This document shows, in pieces, positions 12,501 through 24,373 of a DNA stretch of 64,000 nucleotides (position 1 is the first letter of the stretch; each line of letters opens with the position of its first letter). Source of the stretch: Streptosporangiaceae bacterium (lineage in GTDB: Bacteria > Actinomycetota > Actinomycetes > Streptosporangiales > Streptosporangiaceae); contig JAFARZ010000422.1 of NCBI GenBank assembly GCA_019245115.1, positions 1-64,000 on the forward strand, given 5' to 3'. The position numbers and the translations under genes were made by a program. The notes below the pieces were generated by a model. It saw only the letters and a list, made by a program, of their open reading frames with translations, made no database searches and was not told the origin of the DNA.

Positions 12501-15500
12501 GGCGTCGGGTAGTCGAACACCAGCGTGGCGGGCAGCCGCAGCCCGGTAATCGCGTTGATCCGGTTGCGCAGCTCGACCGCTGTCAGCGAGTCGAAGCCGA
12601 GTTCGCGGAAGGAGAGGCCGGTCTCGACCGCCTCCGGCCCGGCCATTCCGAGCACCAGGGCGGCCTGGGTCAGCACGATCTCACGTACCGCCGCCTCCCC
12701 TTCGTACGCGGGCATCGCGGCCAGCCGGGCCGCGAGCGTACCGGAGCTACCGGCGGTCGCCGGCCCGGCGGCCCGGCGGGTCGCCCGGTGGACCAGACCG
12801 GACAGCAGGGGCGGCAGGTCCCGGCCCCTCGCGCGCAACCTGGCCAGGTCCAACGGCGCCGGCACCAGCAGCGCCTCGCCGGTGGCGTCGGCGGCATCCA
12901 GCAGCGCCAGGCCGGTCTGGTCGCTGATCAGGCGGAATCCCTCCCGCGCCAGCCGACGCCGGTCGACCTCCCCGAGCTGTCCGGCCATTCCCGCGGGCTG
13001 CTCCCACGCGCCCCAGGCCAGCGATACCGCGGGCAGCCCGAGCCGGCGCCGGTGCGCGGCCAGCGCGTCGAGGAAGGCGTTCGCCGCCGCGTAGTTACCC
13101 TGGCCCGCGCTGCCGGCCACGCCGGCTATCGAGGAGAACAGCACGAACATCGACAGGCCCAGGTCCCTGGTCAGCTCATGCAGATGCCACGCCGCTTCCG
13201 CCTTGGGCCGCAGCACCGCGTCCAGCCTGGCCGGCGTCAGCGACTCGACCAGCCCGTCGTCCAGCAGGCCGGCCGCGTGCACCACACCGCCCAGCGGCGT
13301 GCCGGGCTGGATCGCCGCGACGACCCGGGCCAGTGCGCCCCGGTCCGCCGTGTCGCACGCGGTCACCTGGACGCTCGCGCCCAGCCCGGCGAGCTGGGCG
13401 GCCAGCCGGCCGGCGCCCGGGGCGCCCGGCCCGCGCCGGGACAGCAGGACCAGGTGACGCACCCCCCGCACGGCCGTCAGATGCCGTGCCACCAGCCCAC
13501 CCAGCGCCCCGGACGCGCCGGTGACCAGGACCGTCTCGCCCGCGGATACCGGTACCGGGATGGTCAGCACGACCTTGCCGGTGTGCCGGGCCTGGCTCAG
13601 GTACCGGAACGCGTCCGGCGCCCGCCGTATGTCCCAGCACGCCACCGGCAGCGGCGCCAGCGTCCCGTCGGCGAACAGGCCGCTCAACGCGGTGAGCATC
13701 GCCCCGATCCGGTCCGCGGGCAGGTCGTTGAGATCGAACGCCTGATAGGCGATGCCGTGAGCGTCCGCTACCTGGGCGGGGTCGCGGATGTCGGTCTTGC
13801 CCATCTCGACGAACCGGCCGCCCGCCGCGGTGAGCCGCAGCGAGGCGTCGACGAACTCTCCGGCCAGCGAATCCAGCACCACGTCGACGCCGCGCCCGCC
13901 GGTCGCCGCCCGGAACGCCGCCTCGAACTCCAGTGTCCGCGACGACGCCAGCTCCCCGTCGTCCAGGCCGAGCCGGTGCAGCGCGGCCCACTTGCCGGGG
14001 CTCGCCGTGCCGAACACGCGCGCACCGAGGTGACGGGCCAGCCGCACCGCGGCCATCCCCACGCCGCCGGCCGCGGCGTGAATGAGCACCGTTTCCCCGG
14101 CGCTGAGCTGGGCGAGGTCCACCAGCGCGTGGTACGCGGTCAGGAACACCACGGGCGCCGCCGCGGCCTCAGCCAGCGACCAGCCGGCGGGCACCGGCGC
14201 CAGCAGCCGCGCGTCGGTCACCGCGACCGGACCGAACGACCCGGAGAACAGGCCCATCACCTGATCGCCGACGGCCAGGCCCGGCACGCCCGGTCCGGTC
14301 TCCAGCACGATCCCCGCGCCCTCCAGGCCCAGCGGCCCCGCCTCGCCCGGATACATGCCCAGCACGTTCAGCACATCGCGGAAGTTAACTCCAGCCGCCC
14401 GTAGCCCCACCCGTACCTGTCCCGCCGCCAGCGGCTGCCACCCGTCATCCGTAGCGGCCAGGCACAGCTTGTCCAGCGCCCCCCGTCCGGTCGCCGCCAG
14501 CCGCCATCGGTTGCCGTCCGGCACCGGCAGCGCGCCCGTGACGCGAGCCAGCCGCGGCACGTAAAGCTGTCCGCCGCGGATCGCGAATTCCGGCTCGCCA
14601 AGCCCGGCACCGGCCGCGATCAGCTCCCCGGCGCCGGCCGGGTCGTCCACGTCGGCCAGGACGAACCGGTCCGGGTTCTCCGCCGCCGCCGCCCGCACCA
14701 GTCCCCATACCGGCGCGCCGGCCGGATCCACCGGCGTCCCGGATCCGGTATCGACCGCTCGCCTGGTCACGATCACCAGCCGCGTGGCCGTCAGGGCGGG
14801 CTCGGCCAGCCATGCCTTCAGCAGGTTCAGGGTTTCCGCTGCCGTGGACCGCGCCGCTCGCGCCAGGTCGCCGGAGGCTGCCGGATCGACCGGGCAGTAT
14901 GTCACCGCGATGCCCGGGCGGTGGTCTGCGGCGGTCGCCAGCGCGGTCAGGTGCGGGTACCGGATCGCGTCAGGGACGTCCAGGCCGGCGTCCTCGCCTA
15001 GTACCGCGGGCGGGCCCGCGGTCGTCGGGCGGGTGCCAGTGATGGTGGCGGTGCCAGTGGCGGGGATCCAGTCCAGGCGGAACAGCGCATCCTGCGCCGC
15101 TTCGGCGCCGCCGAGTTCGTCGCCGAGTTCGTCGCCGGACAACGACCGCAGCACCAGGGATCCGGCGCGCAGCAGCGGCGCGCCCGTCGGGTCGGCCAAG
15201 GTGACGCAGACGCCGCGCGCCGCGGCCGGAGGCCCAGGCAAATTCAGCGCCGCCGATGGCGCGATCCGGACCCGGGCAGCCGGCGCGGCTGCCGCGTGCA
15301 TCGTCACATCAGCCCAGGCGAACGGCAATACCGGCGCCGGGTCCGCGACGCCCAGGCCGATCACGTGCAGCGCGGCGTCCAGCAGAGCCGGGTGCACGCC
15401 GAACCCGGCTACCGGCGTACCTTCGGGCAGCGCGATCTCGGCGAAGATCTCCTCCCCGCGCCGCCACGCCCTGCGCACGCACTGGAACGCCGGGCCGTAG

Positions 15501-18500
15501 TCCAGTCCGGCTTCGGTCAGCATCGGGTAGAACCCGTCCAGGTCGTGTTCGATCGCTCCGGGCGGCGGCCACTGGGTGAGCCCTTCATCCTCGGCATCCG
15601 GGGCGGACGGATCCGCGGCGGCGAGCACCCCGGCCGCGTGCCGGGTCCACGGAGTGCCCGGCCCGCGGTCTTCGGCCCGGGCATGCATCGTCATCTCGTG
15701 GCGGCCCGCCGGATCGGCGGCCTCGACCATCAGCCGTAGCTGCACCGCGGCACGGGCGGGAACCACCAGCGGGGTCTCGATTACCAGCTCCTCGACTCGC
15801 CCGCACCCGGCCGCGTCTGCCGCCCGCACCGCCATCTCCGCGAACGCCGCCCCTGGCACCAGCGTCCGCCCGGCCACCACATGATCGGCCAGCCACGGCT
15901 GCTCCGCCAGCGACAGCCGCCCGGTCAGCACCAGCCCACCCGTGGCCGGCAGGTCCACGGCCGCGCCCAGCAGCGGATGACCCGCCGCCGACTGTCCCAG
16001 CCCCGCCGCATTGCCCCGGCCGCCCCCGCCAGCCAGCCAGTACCGTTCCTGCCGGAACGCGTACGTCGGCAGCGCCACACGTCTGGCACCGGTCCCCGCA
16101 TAGTACGCCGCCCAGTCCGCCGCCGCTCCGCGCACGAACGCCCCGGCCACCGCCGACACGATCGTGGCGGGCTCATCCCGGCCCCGCCGCAGCACCGGCA
16201 GCCACACCTCATCACCGGCTGGCTCCTGGCCCGTCGCCGACAGCGCTGGATCGGGGCCGATCTCGATGAACGTCCGCGCGCCTGACTGCCGCAGCGCCGT
16301 CACCGCGTCGGCGAACCGCACCGGCTCCCGGACGTGCCGCACCCAGAACGCTGGATCGGTCAGCTCCGCGCTGACCGATGTGCCGGTCAGCGCGGAAACC
16401 AGCGGCACCCGCGGCTCCCGGTAGGACACCGACTCCAGCACCGCGGCGAACTCGGTCAGCATCGGATCCATCGCGGGCGAATGGAACGCGTGCGACACCC
16501 GTAGCTGACGGGTCCGCACCCCGTCCGCCGCCAGCTCGCCCGCGGCCCCGGTCACGGCGTTCCGCGCACCGGAGATCACCACCGCGGCCGGTCCGTTCAC
16601 CGCCGCCACCACCGCACCCGGATACCCGGTCAGCACGGCACGGACCTGGTCTTCTCCCGCCGCTACCGCGACCATCGCACCGCCTTGCGGCAGGGCCTGC
16701 ATCAGCTTTCCCCGCGCTGCCACCACCCGGCACGCATCCTCCAGCGACCACACCCCCGCCACATACGCCGCCGTCACCTCACCGATCGAATGTCCCGCCA
16801 CCACATCCGGCGTGATCCCCCACGACGCCAGGAGCCGGGACAGCGACACTTCGAGGGCGAACAACCCCGCCTGGGCCCACACCGTCTCATCCAGCCGGGC
16901 GCCGTCGCGGATCACCGCCTCGACCGGTTCGCCCAGGTGCGGCCGCAGCGCCGCGCACACCTCGTCGAACGCCGTAGCGAACTCGGGGAACGCGGCGTGC
17001 AGCTCCTGGCCCATGCCCGGCCGCTGTGCACCCTGCCCGGTGAAGACGAACGCGACCTTCCCCGCGCTGCCCGCGGTCCCGGTCACCACCCCCGGGCTGG
17101 CCTGGCCCGCCGCGAGACCGGCCAGCCCGGCCGCCAGCGCGTCCCGGTCCGCCGCGGTGATCACCGCCCGGTGCGCGAACGTCGACCGGGTGGTGACCAG
17201 CGACCAGCCCGCATCGGCCGGGTCCAGGCCCGGTCGTGCCGCCATCCACCCGGCCATCCGCTCCGCCTGCGCCCGCAGTCCGGCGGCGCTCCGCCCGGAC
17301 ACCACCAGGGGAACGACCGGTGGTGTCCGCCGCGCCGGAGGCTTCGCGTCGCCGCCCGGGGGAGCTTGCTCGAGGATGACGTGGGCATTGGTGCCGCTGA
17401 ACCCGAACGAGGACACCCCGGCCCGTCGCGGCCGCCCGGCATCGGGCCACGGGACCATTTCGGTCGCCAGCCTGACCATGCCGGAACGCCAGTCCACCTG
17501 TGAGGAGGGGGCATCCACGTGCAGTGTGGCGGGCACCGCGCCGTGAGCCATCGCGGTGATCACCTTGATGATCCCGGCCACGCCGGCCGCCGCCTGAGGG
17601 TGTCCGATATTCGATTTCACCGAGCCCAGCAGGAGCGGCTGTCCGGTGTCGCGGCCCTGTCCGTAGGTGGCCAGCAGCGCCTGCGCCTCGATCGGATCCC
17701 CCAGCAGGGTCCCGGTCCCATGCCCCTCGACCACATCGACCTGATCGGCTGACAGCCCGGCGCTGGCCAGTGCCTGCCTGATCACCCGCTGCTGGGACGG
17801 CCCGTTCGGTGCTGTCAGCCCGTTGGAGGCGCCATCCTGGTTCACCGCGCTGCCGCGGACCACGGCCAGGATCCGGTGACCGAGGCGGCGCGCGTCCGAC
17901 ATGCGCTCCAGCACCAGGACCCCGACGCCTTCGGCCCATCCGGTCCCGTCCGCCGCCTCGGCGAAGGCCTTGCACCGGCCGTCCGGGGCAAGACCCCGCT
18001 GGCGGGAGAAATCGATGAACGTCTCGGGAGTGGCCATCACCGTCACTCCGCCGGCCAGAGCCAGGTCGCACTCCCCCGCGCGTAGCGCCTGGCCGGCCAG
18101 GTGCAGCGCCACCAGCGAGGACGAGCACGCGGTGTCCACCGTCACCGCCGGGCCTTCCAGGCCGAACACGTAAGAGATCCGCCCGGACAGCACTCCGCCG
18201 GACCCGCCGGTGCCCAGGTAGCCTTCTGTGCCGGGCGGCACCTCACCGCCGCCCCACATGCCATAGTCGTGGTACATCAGCCCGGCGAACACTCCGGCCG
18301 AAGTGCCGCGCAGGCCGGCCGGGTCGATCCCGGCGTCTTCCAGCGCTTCCCAGCAGGTTTCTAGCAGCAGGCGCTGCTGCGGGTCCATGGCCAGCGCCTC
18401 GCGCGGGCTGATACCGAAGAACGCCGCGTCGAACCGGGCCGCGTCGTACAAGAAGCCGCCCGCATCGGTGTAGCTCTTGCCCGCCGCCTGTGGATCAGGG

Positions 18501-21500
18501 TCGTACAGGTCCTCGGCCCAGCCCCGGTCGACCGGAAACGGCGAGATCGCGTCGCGCCCGGCGGCCACCAGTTCCCACAGGTCCTCCGCCGAGGACACCC
18601 CGCCGGGGAACCGGCAGCCCATGCCGACGATCACCAGCTCATCGCCGTCCGCCGCCGGCGGAACGGGGACCGGTCCGTCAGTCGCGGCAGGCAGCTCACC
18701 CAGCAATGCCGTGGTGAGGTACCTGGTAAGCGCGTCCGGCGTCGGATAATCGAACACCAGCGTGGCCGGCAGCCGTAGCCCGGTCTGTGTGGCCAGGCTG
18801 TTGCGCAGCTCCACCGCGGTCAGCGAGTCGAAGCCCAGCTCGCGGAAGGCCCGGCCGACATCGGCCGGTTGCGGCCCGGTCATCCCGAGCACCATCGCGG
18901 CCTGGGCCAGCACGATCTCTCGCACAGCCGTTTCCTGCTCGGCCGGCGGCAGACTGGCCAGCCGTGCCGCCAGTTCGCCCCTGGCGCCGGCGGTGCCTGA
19001 CTGGACGACCGCACGGCGGGCCGGACGGACGCCGCGGCCGGAGGCCCAGGCAAATTCAGCGCCGCGGCCGGAGGCCCAGGCAAATTCAGCGCCGCGGCCG
19101 GAGGCCCAGGCAAATTCGGCGAGGCCGGACAGCAAGGGCGGCAGCGGCTCACCGCGCCGCGGTCCGGCCGGATCCAGCTGCGCCGGCACCAGCAGCGTCT
19201 CGCCCGCGGAACCAGCGGCGTCCAGCAGGGCCAGCCCCGCCGCCTCGGTGAGCGTGCCGAAACCCTCGCGTGCCATCCGCCGGCGATCCACCTCGGCCAG
19301 CCGCCCGGCCATGCCGGCGGCATGCTGCCAGGTTCCCCAGGCCAGCGATACGGCGGCCAGCCCGAGCCGGCGCCGGTATGCGGCCAGCGCGTCGAGGAAG
19401 GTGTTGGCCGCCGCATAGTTCCCCTGACCCGGGCTGCCCAGGATCCCGGCCGCGGAAGAGAACAGCACGAACGCGTCCAGGTCCTTCTCAGCGGTCAGCT
19501 CGTGCAGGTGCCAGGCTCCGTAGGCCTTGCCCCGCATCACCGCATCGATCCTGCCGGGCGACAGCGTCCCGATCACGCCGTCATCGAGTACGCCGGCCGC
19601 GTGCACCACCCCGGATAGCGGGGCGCCTGCCGGGATGGCGTCCAGCACCGCGGCCAGCCCGTCCCGGTCCGCGACGTCGCAGGCACTCACCCGCACCTGA
19701 GCGCCGAGTCCGGCCAGCTCAGCTGCCAGCTTGCCCAAGCCCGCCGCGCCCGCCCCGCGCCGTGAGACGAGCAGCAGGTTCCGCACCCCCCGCGTGGCGG
19801 CCAGGTGCCGGGCCACCAGGCCACCCAGTGCCCCGGCCGCCCCGGTGATCAGGATCGTCCCGTCGTCGCGAGGGTCCGGTGTCGTGGCCGTGGGTGTCGC
19901 CCGGGCCAGACGTGGCACCCGCAGTTGCCCGTCGCGGATGGCGAATTGCGGTTCGCCGAGCGTGGCTCCCGCCGCGATCAGTTGTCCGGCCCCGGTCAGT
20001 TCGTCGGCGTCGGCCAGGATGAACCGGCCCGGGTGCTCGGCCGCGGCCGTACGGACCAGCCCCCAGACCGATGCGCCGGGCAGGTCCACCGGCACCTCCG
20101 GCCCGGCATCGACCGCTCGCCTGGTCACCACCACCAGCCGTGCGCTCGCGAGGCATTCCTCCGCCAGCCAGGCCTGCAGCAGACCCAGCACCTCGCTCGC
20201 CAGGCGTCGAGCCGCGCCGGCCGCGCCGTCAGCAGGATCGGTCACCTCGCCGGTCATGCAGCAGGCCAGCACCGTACCGGGAACCCGCTCGCCGCCGGCT
20301 ATCGCCGCTGCCAGGGCCGCCAGGTCGGAGTAACGCGCCGCGCCGGGCATGCCCAGACCTGGATCGGCGCCCAGTACGGCCAGGCCAGCCGCGCCGGCGG
20401 CGGTCTCCGCCGGACGCGCCGGTGCCCAGTCCACCCGGAACAGCGCATCTCGCACGATCGGAGTAGCGTCGTCCGGACTCCCGGCCGGCAGCGCCCGCAG
20501 GACCACTGACCCGACCGAGGCCACCAGGCCGCCCGCGTGATCGGTGAGCGTCAGCGAAACACCCTGTCCCGTCGCGGCCGGGGCGATCGCGACCCGCAGC
20601 CGGGTGGCGCCGGCCGTGTGCACCACCACGTCGGTCCACACGAACGGAACCTCAACCGCATCGCCGCTCGCGTCGATCATGTGCAGCCCGGCATCGAGCA
20701 GCGCCGGATGCAGCGTGAACCCGGCTACCTCTGTGCCCTCGGGGAGCGCGACCTCGACGAAGATCTCCTGGCCACGCCGCCACGCCGCCTGAACGCCGCG
20801 GAACACGGGCCCGTAGGCCAGCCCGGCACTGGCCAGCGCCGGGTAGAACCCCGTCAGGTCCTGCTCGACGGCCCCGGACGGCGGCCAATGCGCCATCCCG
20901 CCCTCGGCCGCGGCGGCGGCAGTGGCGGTGGCGGTGGCGGTGGCGGCATCCATCGGAGCGAGTACGCCGCTCGCGTGCCTCGTCCACGACTCATCCGCTG
21001 GTGCCTGCGCCGGACGCGAGTAGCACGCGATGGGGCGGCCGCCGGTTTCGTCGGGTGCGCCGACGCTCAGCTGGATGATCGTGCTGTGGCCGGTCAGTAC
21101 CAGCGGCGCGTGCAGGGTCAGCTCCTTGACGACGGCAGCGCCGATCTCGTCCCCGGCCCGGACCGCCAGCTCCACGAGTGCCGCCCCTGGCACCAGCACC
21201 TGCCCGGCCACCACGTGATCGGCCAGCCACGGCTGGGCATGCCGGGACAGCCGTCCGGTGAGTACCAGCCGGTCATCTTCGGCCAGCGTCACGACGGCGG
21301 CGAGCAGCGGATGGCCTGGCGTGCCCAGACCCAGATCCTCCGGACGCGCCACCCTCGCCTGGCTAAGCCAGTAGTTCTGCCGCTGGAACGCATATGTCGG
21401 CAGGTCCACCCGCCGCGCTCCGGTCCCGGCGAAGAACCCGGACCAGTCCAGCCCCGCGCCCGCTACGTATGCTCCCGCGACGGCGGTCATCAGCTGCGGA

Positions 21501-24373
21501 GTTTCCGGCCGGTCGTGCCGCAGCAGCGGCGTGGCCAGGATTTCGTCCCCCGCATCGGCCAGGCATTCGTGCACCATGGCGCTCAGCACGCCGTCCGGCC
21601 CCAGCTCGAGGAATGTCCGCACGCCGGCCGACCGCAGCCACCGGACCCCATCGTGGAAACGCACGGTCTCCCGGGCATGGCGGACCCAGTAGCCCGGGGA
21701 ACACAGCTCTTCGCCGGCCACGGCGCCCGTCAGGTTGGAGATCACCGGAATCCGCGGCGCTGAATACGACATCGCTTCCGCGACAAAGCGGAATTCGGCG
21801 AGCATCGGTTCCATGTGCGGGGAATGAAACGCGTGCGAGGTCCGCAGCCGCCTGGTTTTCCTGCCGCGATCGCGCCAGTACGCCGCGATCTCGAGCACCG
21901 CGTCCTCGGCGCCGGACACCACCACCGACGACGGGCCATTGATCGCGGCCACGCTCACCACATCCTGGCGGCCGGCCAGCATGGCGGTGATCTCGTCCTC
22001 GGCCGCCTGCACGGCCACCATCGCGCCGCCCGCCAGTTCCTGCATCAGCGCGCCGCGTGCCGTCACCAGGGAGCAAGCATCTTCCAGCGAGAGCACGCCG
22101 GCCACATGCGCCGCGGCCAGTTCGCCGATCGAATGGCCGGCCACGAAATCCGGCCGCAGGCCCCACGACTCGACCAGCCGGTAAAGCGCGGTCTCGACCG
22201 CGAACAGCGCTCGCTGGGCATGGCAGGTCTGGTCCAGCGGCGACGGCAGCGACGGCGCGGCGAACATCACGTCAAGCACCGGCGGCCCGGACGCGTCGCG
22301 GTCAAGGTATCGGCATGCCTCGTCCAGAGCACGGGCGAACACCTCGAACTCATCGTAGAGTTCGCGTCCCATGCCGAGCCGCTGACTGCCCTGGCCGCTG
22401 AACAAGAAGGCGGTCTTGCCGCCCGGGATCGCGCTCCCGCGGATCAGGTCAGGCGCCTGCTCGCCGCCGGCGAGCGCCGCGAGTGCGCGCGTGACGTCTT
22501 CGCCTTCCCGGCCAAGGATCAGCGCCCGCTGTTCCAGGGCCGGACGAGTGGTTCCCAGCGAGTAGGCGACGTCAGCCCGCCGGAGTCCCGGCCGGCTCTC
22601 CAGATGAGACAGCAGCCTGGCCGCCTGGCCGGCCAGCGCCGCTTCGGAACGTGCGGACAGGATCCAGGGCAGTATTGCCCCGGGGGGAGCGATCCCCCCC
22701 AGACCCCCCCTGCTGTGCTTTCCACTCTGGGGGCACCCTTCCCCCAGACGCCCCTGGGAAGGGCTGCCCGCTCCCCCAGACCCCCCCGGGGGCGCCTGTT
22801 CGAGGATCAGGTGGGCGTTGGTGCCGCTGATCCCGAACGAGGACACCCCGGCGCGCCAGGGTCGGTCAGTGCCTGGCCACGGGCTGGCTTCGGTCAGCAG
22901 CGTCACCGCCCCGGCGGACCAGTCCACATGCGGCGTCGGCTCGTCGATATGCAACGACCTCGGCAGGATGCCATGCCGCATCGCCATGACCATCTTGATC
23001 ACGCCGGCGACACCGGCCGCGGCCTGGCTGTGACCGATGTTGGATTTGATCGATCCGAGGCGCAGGGGATGCTCCGGCGGACGCCGCTCGCCGTAGACCG
23101 CGATAAGCGCGCGGGCTTCCACCGGGTCGCCCAGGGTGGTGCCGGTACCGTGTGCTTCCACGGCGTCCACTTCGTCGGGACGCAGGTCCGCGCTGGCCAG
23201 GGCCTGCCGGATGACGGCTTGCTGCGCGAGGCCGTTCGGGGCGGTCAGGCCATTGCTGGCACCGTCGGAGTTGATGGCCGACCCCCGGATGAGGGCCAGG
23301 ACCTGATGCCCGTTGCGCACCGCGTCAGGCAGGCGCTCGAGAACGATCATGCCGGCGCCCTCAGACCACCCGGTGCCGTCGGCGGTCGCGGAGAATGCCT
23401 TGCACCGTCCGTCCGGTGATAGCCCGCCCAGCTTGAGGAAGGCGGTGAAGGTTCCGGGCGCGGCCATGACGCAGACGCCGCCCGCGATCGCCAGTGAGCA
23501 TTCGCCGCGCTGGACGGCCTGGGCGGCGAGGTGGATGGCCACCAGCGAACTGGAGCATGCGGTGTCAACCGTCACCGCCGGTCCCTGCAACCCGAGCGAG
23601 TAGCAGATCCGCCCCGACATCACGCTGGTCGTGGTGCCGGTCAGCAGGTGGGCTTCCATGCCGTCCGGCGCCTGGTGTAGCCGCGGGCCGTACTCTTGCG
23701 GTTCGGCGCCGACGAACACGCCCGTCCTGGTCCCGCGCAAGGTGGCGGGGTCGATACCAGCCCGCTCGAGAACCTCCCAGGAGGTCTCGAGCAACAGCCG
23801 TTGCTGCGGATCCATCGCCAGCGCCTCACGCGGCGAAATATCAAAAAAGGCCGCGTCGAAGGCGGCCGCGTCGTCGAGGAATCCGCCTCGATGGCCCGAT
23901 TCCAGGTCCCAGCCACGGTCGCCCGGGAATTCCCCGGTGACGTCCCGCTCCGCCACGACCAGCTGCCATAGATCCTCGGGCGAGCCGACTCCGCCTGGAT
24001 AGCGGCAGCTCATCCCGACCACCGCCACCGGCTCGTCGCCGCTGACCGCCTGAGGTATCACCGCGTCGGCCGTCGGCTGCGCGCCGCGGATCAGGGCAGC
24101 CAGGTGCTGAGTGAGCGTGGCGGGGCTGGGGTATTCGAACACGATGGTCGCCGGGAGCGATATCCCGGTGACCAGCTCGAGCCGCCGGTGCAGTTCAACC
24201 CCGCCGAGCGAGTCGAGTCCCAGCTCACGGAACGGCCGCTCGGCGGCGAAGAAGGCCGGTTCCGCACCGGTGATGCCGCGGACGATATCGGTCACATGCG
24301 TCCGCACCGTCTCGAGCAGAAACGACGTGAGTTCGACTTCGGACAGTTCTTCAAGCCTGGACTCGCTCATCAT
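302..24373 (-). CDS. Giant modular type I polyketide synthase (loading ACP plus four extension modules)
   Basis: This 8023-residue protein starts the assembly line. The order is loading ACP (phosphopantetheine Ser55); KS1 Cys273, AT1 Ser748, DH1 His1053, KR1 Tyr1653, ACP1 Ser1850; KS2 Cys2083, AT2 Ser2529, DH2 His2831, ER2, KR2 Tyr3761, ACP2 Ser3929; KS3 Cys4161, AT3 Ser4615, DH3 His4909, ER3, KR3 Tyr5864, ACP3 Ser6044; KS4 Cys6277, AT4 Ser6726, DH4 His7107, KR4 Tyr7714, ACP4 Ser7891; C-terminal docking segment. AT1, AT2 and AT4 carry HAFH (malonyl); AT3 carries YASH (methylmalonyl). All KRs have the LDD/LED B-type motif. All DHs keep HxxxGxxxxP and the later Asp. There is no thioesterase, so the chain passes to another PKS. 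The start overlaps the decarboxylase stop (ATGA), implying coupled translation. Several linkers contain short repeats. Confidence 0.98.
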   Translation of the reverse strand: MMSESRLEELSEVELTSFLLETVRTHVTDIVRGITGAEPAFFAAERPFRELGLDSLGGVELHRRLELVTGISLPATIVFEYPSPATLTQHLAALIRGAQPTADAVIPQAVSGDEPVAVVGMSCRYPGGVGSPEDLWQLVVAERDVTGEFPGDRGWDLESGHRGGFLDDAAAFDAAFFDISPREALAMDPQQRLLLETSWEVLERAGIDPATLRGTRTGVFVGAEPQEYGPRLHQAPDGMEAHLLTGTTTSVMSGRICYSLGLQGPAVTVDTACSSSLVAIHLAAQAVQRGECSLAIAGGVCVMAAPGTFTAFLKLGGLSPDGRCKAFSATADGTGWSEGAGMIVLERLPDAVRNGHQVLALIRGSAINSDGASNGLTAPNGLAQQAVIRQALASADLRPDEVDAVEAHGTGTTLGDPVEARALIAVYGERRPPEHPLRLGSIKSNIGHSQAAAGVAGVIKMVMAMRHGILPRSLHIDEPTPHVDWSAGAVTLLTEASPWPGTDRPWRAGVSSFGISGTNAHLILEQAPPGGSGGAGSPSQGRLGEGCPQSGKHSRGGLGGIAPPGAILPWILSARSEAALAGQAARLLSHLESRPGLRRADVAYSLGTTRPALEQRALILGREGEDVTRALAALAGGEQAPDLIRGSAIPGGKTAFLFSGQGSQRLGMGRELYDEFEVFARALDEACRYLDRDASGPPVLDVMFAAPSLPSPLDQTCHAQRALFAVETALYRLVESWGLRPDFVAGHSIGELAAAHVAGVLSLEDACSLVTARGALMQELAGGAMVAVQAAEDEITAMLAGRQDVVSVAAINGPSSVVVSGAEDAVLEIAAYWRDRGRKTRRLRTSHAFHSPHMEPMLAEFRFVAEAMSYSAPRIPVISNLTGAVAGEELCSPGYWVRHARETVRFHDGVRWLRSAGVRTFLELGPDGVLSAMVHECLADAGDEILATPLLRHDRPETPQLMTAVAGAYVAGAGLDWSGFFAGTGARRVDLPTYAFQRQNYWLSQARVARPEDLGLGTPGHPLLAAVVTLAEDDRLVLTGRLSRHAQPWLADHVVAGQVLVPGAALVELAVRAGDEIGAAVVKELTLHAPLVLTGHSTIIQLSVGAPDETGGRPIACYSRPAQAPADESWTRHASGVLAPMDAATATATATAAAAAEGGMAHWPPSGAVEQDLTGFYPALASAGLAYGPVFRGVQAAWRRGQEIFVEVALPEGTEVAGFTLHPALLDAGLHMIDASGDAVEVPFVWTDVVVHTAGATRLRVAIAPAATGQGVSLTLTDHAGGLVASVGSVVLRALPAGSPDDATPIVRDALFRVDWAPARPAETAAGAAGLAVLGADPGLGMPGAARYSDLAALAAAIAGGERVPGTVLACCMTGEVTDPADGAAGAARRLASEVLGLLQAWLAEECLASARLVVVTRRAVDAGPEVPVDLPGASVWGLVRTAAAEHPGRFILADADELTGAGQLIAAGATLGEPQFAIRDGQLRVPRLARATPTATTPDPRDDGTILITGAAGALGGLVARHLAATRGVRNLLLVSRRGAGAAGLGKLAAELAGLGAQVRVSACDVADRDGLAAVLDAIPAGAPLSGVVHAAGVLDDGVIGTLSPGRIDAVMRGKAYGAWHLHELTAEKDLDAFVLFSSAAGILGSPGQGNYAAANTFLDALAAYRRRLGLAAVSLAWGTWQHAAGMAGRLAEVDRRRMAREGFGTLTEAAGLALLDAAGSAGETLLVPAQLDPAGPRRGEPLPPLLSGLAEFAWASGRGAEFAWASGRGAEFAWASGRGVRPARRAVVQSGTAGARGELAARLASLPPAEQETAVREIVLAQAAMVLGMTGPQPADVGRAFRELGFDSLTAVELRNSLATQTGLRLPATLVFDYPTPDALTRYLTTALLGELPAATDGPVPVPPAADGDELVIVGMGCRFPGGVSSAEDLWELVAAGRDAISPFPVDRGWAEDLYDPDPQAAGKSYTDAGGFLYDAARFDAAFFGISPREALAMDPQQRLLLETCWEALEDAGIDPAGLRGTSAGVFAGLMYHDYGMWGGGEVPPGTEGYLGTGGSGGVLSGRISYVFGLEGPAVTVDTACSSSLVALHLAGQALRAGECDLALAGGVTVMATPETFIDFSRQRGLAPDGRCKAFAEAADGTGWAEGVGVLVLERMSDARRLGHRILAVVRGSAVNQDGASNGLTAPNGPSQQRVIRQALASAGLSADQVDVVEGHGTGTLLGDPIEAQALLATYGQGRDTGQPLLLGSVKSNIGHPQAAAGVAGIIKVITAMAHGAVPATLHVDAPSSQVDWRSGMVRLATEMVPWPDAGRPRRAGVSSFGFSGTNAHVILEQAPPGGDAKPPARRTPPVVPLVVSGRSAAGLRAQAERMAGWMAARPGLDPADAGWSLVTTRSTFAHRAVITAADRDALAAGLAGLAAGQASPGVVTGTAGSAGKVAFVFTGQGAQRPGMGQELHAAFPEFATAFDEVCAALRPHLGEPVEAVIRDGARLDETVWAQAGLFALEVSLSRLLASWGITPDVVAGHSIGEVTAAYVAGVWSLEDACRVVAARGKLMQALPQGGAMVAVAAGEDQVRAVLTGYPGAVVAAVNGPAAVVISGARNAVTGAAGELAADGVRTRQLRVSHAFHSPAMDPMLTEFAAVLESVSYREPRVPLVSALTGTSVSAELTDPAFWVRHVREPVRFADAVTALRQSGARTFIEIGPDPALSATGQEPAGDEVWLPVLRRGRDEPATIVSAVAGAFVRGAAADWAAYYAGTGARRVALPTYAFRQERYWLAGGGGRGNAAGLGQSAAGHPLLGAAVDLPATGGLVLTGRLSLAEQPWLADHVVAGRTLVPGAAFAEMAVRAADAAGCGRVEELVIETPLVVPARAAVQLRLMVEAADPAGRHEMTMHARAEDRGPGTPWTRHAAGVLAAADPSAPDAEDEGLTQWPPPGAIEHDLDGFYPMLTEAGLDYGPAFQCVRRAWRRGEEIFAEIALPEGTPVAGFGVHPALLDAALHVIGLGVADPAPVLPFAWADVTMHAAAAPAARVRIAPSAALNLPGPPAAARGVCVTLADPTGAPLLRAGSLVLRSLSGDELGDELGGAEAAQDALFRLDWIPATGTATITGTRPTTAGPPAVLGEDAGLDVPDAIRYPHLTALATAADHRPGIAVTYCPVDPAASGDLARAARSTAAETLNLLKAWLAEPALTATRLVIVTRRAVDTGSGTPVDPAGAPVWGLVRAAAAENPDRFVLADVDDPAGAGELIAAGAGLGEPEFAIRGGQLYVPRLARVTGALPVPDGNRWRLAATGRGALDKLCLAATDDGWQPLAAGQVRVGLRAAGVNFRDVLNVLGMYPGEAGPLGLEGAGIVLETGPGVPGLAVGDQVMGLFSGSFGPVAVTDARLLAPVPAGWSLAEAAAAPVVFLTAYHALVDLAQLSAGETVLIHAAAGGVGMAAVRLARHLGARVFGTASPGKWAALHRLGLDDGELASSRTLEFEAAFRAATGGRGVDVVLDSLAGEFVDASLRLTAAGGRFVEMGKTDIRDPAQVADAHGIAYQAFDLNDLPADRIGAMLTALSGLFADGTLAPLPVACWDIRRAPDAFRYLSQARHTGKVVLTIPVPVSAGETVLVTGASGALGGLVARHLTAVRGVRHLVLLSRRGPGAPGAGRLAAQLAGLGASVQVTACDTADRGALARVVAAIQPGTPLGGVVHAAGLLDDGLVESLTPARLDAVLRPKAEAAWHLHELTRDLGLSMFVLFSSIAGVAGSAGQGNYAAANAFLDALAAHRRRLGLPAVSLAWGAWEQPAGMAGQLGEVDRRRLAREGFRLISDQTGLALLDAADATGEALLVPAPLDLARLRARGRDLPPLLSGLVHRATRRAAGPATAGSSGTLAARLAAMPAYEGEAAVREIVLTQAALVLGMAGPEAVETGLSFRELGFDSLTAVELRNRINAITGLRLPATLVFDYPTPEALALFVRTGLLGETAPAEAPAATPSVVVDEDRLVIVGMGCRFPGGVRSAEQFWQLLAVGGDALGEFPADRGWELDGLFDPDPDHRGTSYVRRGGFLYDAAEFDAAFFGISPREALAMDPQQRLLLEVCWEALEDAGIEPASLRGTPAGVFAGLIYHDYAQAGEIPAGAEGYLGTGESGGVASGRVSYALGLEGPAVTVDTACSSSLVALHLAGQALRSGECSLALAGGVTVMATPGTFVDFSRQRGLAPDGRCKAYAQAADGTGWGEGVGVLVIERMSDARRNGHRILAVLAGSAINSDGASNGLTAPNGPSQQRVIQAALASAGLSAGDVDVVEGHGTGTRLGDPIEVQALLATYGKNRDNERPVVLGSVKSNIGHTQAAAGVAGVIKMVTAMSHGWVPATLHVDEPSAQVDWDSGAVRLATEPMPWPDGGHPRRAGVSSFGFSGTNAHVILEQAPVLPARPRGDESQRPFGSEGPILWLVSGRTAQALRAQARRLAEWLAARPELDAADVGWSLATTRSTFEHRAVVTGANPAELMTGLAALAAGEPAAGVSTGAASGPGRVVFVFPGQGGQWEGMGRELAACSPVFAARLAECGRALAPFTGWSLEDVLAGAEGAPGLDCAEVVQPALWAVMVSLAAVWQAAGVTPDAVTGHSQGEIAAACVAGILTLEDAARVVALRSRALMALAGQGGMLSLAEPVQTTRQRLTAWGERLSVAAVNGPATTIVSGDREALAELATVCAAAGVRTRRVRVDYASHSAQVERLRGQIMAALDGLAPRQARIPMVSAMTGQWLAGPEAGAGYWYDSLRAPVEFDPAIRTLAATGHRVFIEVSPHPVLAAAVVQTLEDAVPGAGAPIVTGTLRRADGGVRRFLASLAKVHVRGRSVDWTTVLAGGRRVDLPTYEFQRERYWPRPAGHPLLGAAVNLAGTDDHLLTGRLSVPAQPWLADHAVNGTVLVPGTAFVELAVLAGDQVGCGQIAELTLEAPLILPAAGEVAIQVAVGGPDGGGRRAIEVHARPEDAAAGGPGQSSTAAWHRHASGQLAPAAESAGQLGADDFSVWPPAGGVPVDVEALYADLAAAGYGYGPAFRGLTAAWRRGHDVFAEVALPQECDASTFAIHPVLLDAALQAAGSFGNGGQPDEIRLPFAWTGVALHAAGASALRVRLSQGADGGLSLVAADGAGAVVVSVESLVSRPIPAGTLDAATPGPRDALFTQEWVPVAGTAAAVGRLAVAGPDPLGLIPALAAAGIEVQAHPSLADLAGAVAAGAPAPDAVLVQVAHIPAAGARLAAGRALRLVQEWLTTSPGAALNWPGPPAAARLVVVSGGAVAAVPGEGVTDLAGAAVWGLVRSAQSENPGRLILADVPAADADGARALVAALAAAEPEVAVRGGTAYARRLARPAGGLLARPATGGPWRLDVTERGTLDGLALTGCPPPPEQLEDGQVRVAVRAAGLNFRDVLIALDMYPGAAAGGPGKSSTAVMGGEIAGVVTATGPGVTGLAAGDRVMGLTAGGGFGPVTVTDQRTLVPIPAGWSFAEAAAVPVAFVTAWYALVDLAGARAGQKLLVHAAAGGVGMAAVAIARYLGLEVYGTASPGKWGVLAGMGLDEEHVASSRSAGFAEKFLAATGGAGMDIVLNALAGELTDASLRLLPGGGRFIEMGKTDIRDAAGVAADHLGVRYRAFDVAQAGPDRLADMLAQVAGLLADGVLAPLPLRAWDVRRAPEAFRFMSQARHAGKIVLTIPPDPAAPRKGGTVLLSGGTGMLAGLLARRLAAGRGGLPGPRTLVLASRSGPAAPGVPRLAADLAASGVRVRVAACDAADRTALAGLLAGIGADDPLTGVVHAAGVLDDGVIGSLTQARMDAVMAPKSDAAWNLHELTAGADLDMFVLYSSAAASLGSAGQGNYAAANGFLDALASYRRYRGLPAVSLAWGLWADASAMTGHLGEGERARISRDGMAALPAGDGLALFDLAMTRDEALLIPARLDVAGLRAQALRGEAVPALLRGLIGTGGRRAAAPAAAVTGTGASGTGAADALRHRLAMTAEAERQPVLVDLVRTHAAAVLGHASAAAVEPSRAFSAAGFDSLTAVELRNRLNAATGLRLAATAIFDYPTPVALAGQLRTELLGESARISRASMAAEPAAAAVSGEPIAVVAMSCRYPGDADSPEDLWELLAGGGDAISGFPADRGWDLENLFDPDPDHEGTSYVHEGGFVHDAGDFDPGFFGISPREALAMDPQQRLLLETCWEAFERAGIDPGQLRGSQTGVFVGAASSGYGTSQPGGLEGYLVTGTAPSVMPGRVAYTFGLEGPAVLVDTACSSSLVALHMACAALRSGECSLALAGGVTVMATPAGFVGFSRQRGLAADGRCKAFSAAADGMGMAEGAGMLLVERLSDAQRNGHPVLAVVRGTAVNSDGASNGLTAPNGPSQQRVIRAALASAGVSAADVDVVEAHGTGTALGDPIEAQALLATYGRDRDADRPLWLGSVKSNIGHTQWAAGVAGVMKIVLALRHQVVPATLHADEPSPHVDWSSGALRLLASPVPWPSGGDRPRRAGVSSFGISGTNAHVILEEALPVDTRNDGVTPDVPMTSWVVSARSAAGLAAQAERLRGYLAARPDLDPADVGWSLAVTRTAMERRAVVVGRDREELLVGLASVAAGEAAPGTVTGSVPADGAGKVAFVFTGQGAQRRGMGLELYAAYPVFADAFDEVCAELSGHLDGSVAEVIRDGGRLDETLWAQAGLFAVEVALYRLLESWGLAPDVVAGHSIGEIAAAHVAGVWSLRDACAVVAARGRLMQALPCRGAMVAVEAGESQVRQVLERSGGAAAIAAVNGPQAVVISGSDDAVTAAAEVLAATGVRTRRLRVSHAFHSPLMEPMLPDFAAAVRSLDFRAPRIPLVSALTGTLTGTPAGTPAGTPAGPEVTDPGYWVRHVREPVRFADAVTALRAAGITTFVEVGPDSVLSALGPQILDTAVPDAQGGTAASGASFADRPAAEAAAASGASFADHPAAGARRASRPGDTATGSVAGGGSGGLVYTPREKWLPLLRRGRDEARTLMLAVAGAHARGVPVDWTGCYAGGARRVDLPTHAFLRRRYWLRGESGPADAAGLGQSAAGHPLLGAAVDLPATGGMVLTGRLSLADQPWLADHVIAGQVLVPGTAIADMAARAGDEAGCDRVEELLIEVPLVIPPRGAVRVQVTVDAADEDGRRAVSVFARHEGADPDAPWLRHAAGMLALASAGSPAGSSAANAAEVADLTQWPPAGAVPADLEGFYPALARAGMDYGPVFRGVRAAWRRGEEVFAEVMLPDGVPVAGFGVHPALLDSALHVIALGATGADHDGPALPFAWADVQTHAADATAARVRVTPSAAGDGVSVVLADGAGRPVVSVGSLALRPLPAAGLGDGHGVVREALYRVDWVAVDHADPGAGPRAVLGPADDLRVPDAARYADLGGLAAAMAAGEPAPDVVVACCLPGQPAEPADPDHAETARDMAVSVLRLVQGWLAEPALEESRLVVLTRLAVDAGPGPRVEVTGAPVWGLVRAAAAEHPGRFVLADVDEVAGAGSLVLAGARLGEPEFAIRDGQLRVPRLVRASGCAPGGLPDLGPDGTVLITGASGALGGLVARHLVTGRGVRRLVLVSRRGLAAAGVGELAAELSRLGAEVRVSACDVADREALAGVIAAIPAEAPLRGVVHAAGVLEDGVIGSLNRQGVDAVMRPKADGAWHLHELTRDMDLSMFVLFSSVAGILGGAGQGNYAAANTFLDALAAHRRGLGLTGVSLAWGAWEQATGMAGQLARAGRRRLSRAGLGALADAEALALLDAAVGAGAALVVPARLDVTRLRGNGTAVPPLLSTLVRPDRKAARRGSDDAASAGDLAARTRADLAARLGGLTEAEQDAVVQQIVLTETAMVLGMSGQGSVDPDRPFRDLGFDSLAAVELRNQLVSGFGLQLPATVLFSYPTPAALAAYLRARTVAAEADHAPALTALEKLESALARIAGDSDGRDAIAARLEAMARDFRAGTAGSTSPGPELDAATDDEMFDLIDQELGISRLCGGVDRAPVSER
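578..6060 (-). other. PKS module 4: KS-AT(malonyl)-DH-KR-ACP
   Basis: Residues about 6105-7932. KS Cys6277, AT Ser6726 with HAFH (malonyl), DH His7107, KR Tyr7714 (LED, B-type) and ACP Ser7891 are present; there is no ER. The prediction is a trans double bond next to the methyl branch. The AT-DH linker is repeat-rich: a 12-bp unit encodes TGTPAG repeats near 3745-3800, and a 48-bp tandem duplication lies at 3466-3555. Confidence 0.9.
3466..3555. repeat. 48-bp tandem duplication in PKS AT4-DH4 linker
   Basis: Two 42-nt units (3466-3507 and 3514-3555) differ at one base, with a 48-bp period. Each contains GATCCGCGAAGCTCGCTCCG. The period is a multiple of three, so the frame is kept and the protein gains a repeated ASGASFAD segment. 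It is probably a flexible linker expansion. Confidence 0.85.
8060..8089 (-). repeat. 30-bp in-frame repeat, copy in ER3
   Basis: An inverted-orientation copy of the 30-bp element with two differences from the commonest form. It reads [10 protein letters not shown] on the coding strand and sits in the enoylreductase domain of module 3, between the NFRDVL region and the following Gly-rich segment, where the paralogous ER2 has no insert. Confidence 0.85.
8541..8570 (+). repeat. 30-bp in-frame repeat, module 3
   Basis: A forward copy; the last ten bases read CCAATTCAAC instead of CAAATTCAGC. It lies in the DH-to-ER interval of module 3 and adds an Ala/Leu/Pro-rich stretch (LNWPGPPAA) without breaking the frame. 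Confidence 0.85.
9404..9433 (-). repeat. 30-bp in-frame repeat, DH3
   Basis: An inverted copy with GCTGGATTGG at its start. It is in the dehydratase region of module 3 and encodes [10 protein letters not shown] on the coding strand. It inserts between the charged segment after the first DH subdomain and the conserved WHRHASG segment. Confidence 0.85.
12465..18655 (-). other. PKS module 2: KS-AT(malonyl)-DH-ER-KR-ACP
   Basis: Residues about 1906-3970. KS Cys2083, AT Ser2529 with HAFH (malonyl), DH His2831, an ER with the GGVGMAA nucleotide-binding motif near residue 3438, KR Tyr3761 and ACP Ser3929 are all present. This is a fully reducing module, predicted to leave a saturated two-carbon unit. 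One 30-bp repeat copy (15219-15248) adds about ten residues (LNLPGPPAA reading) in the structural region between DH and ER. Confidence 0.9.
15219..15248 (+). repeat. 30-bp in-frame repeat, module 2
   Basis: A forward copy identical over 30 bases to the tandem units at 19031-19090. It lies just after the DH region of module 2 and encodes LNLPGPPAA on the minus strand. Confidence 0.88.
18704..24040 (-). other. PKS module 1: KS-AT(malonyl)-DH-KR-ACP
   Basis: Residues about 113-1890. The KS has TACSSS (Cys273) and HGTGT. The AT has GHSIGE (Ser748) and a downstream HAFH, predicting malonyl-CoA. The DH (His1053) and KR (Tyr1653, B-type LDD) look intact and there is no ER. The predicted outcome is a two-carbon extension leaving a trans double bond from the starter carbonyl. 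The KR-ACP linker carries three tandem copies of the 30-bp repeat (residues about 1752-1781). The KS-AT linker holds a Gly/Ser/Pro-rich insert encoded by GC-rich palindromic DNA around 22678-22796. Confidence 0.9.
19031..19120 (+). repeat. Three tandem copies of the 30-bp repeat
   Basis: Three head-to-tail 30-bp units, identical except one base in the last (TTCGGC for TTCAGC). Each starts GCCGCGGCCGGAGGCC. The PKS frame translates them as [10 protein letters not shown] three times, in the linker between KR1 and ACP1. Perfect identity suggests a recent amplification. Confidence 0.95.
24080..24346 (-). other. PKS loading ACP domain
   Basis: Residues about 10-98 form an N-terminal acyl carrier domain with GLDSLGG around Ser55. 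There is no KSQ or loading AT before it. An ACP-only loading region is what macrolactam synthases of the vicenistatin type use, with a separate acyltransferase delivering the starter. The trans-acting acyltransferase at 26172-27062 is the obvious donor enzyme. Confidence 0.85.
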
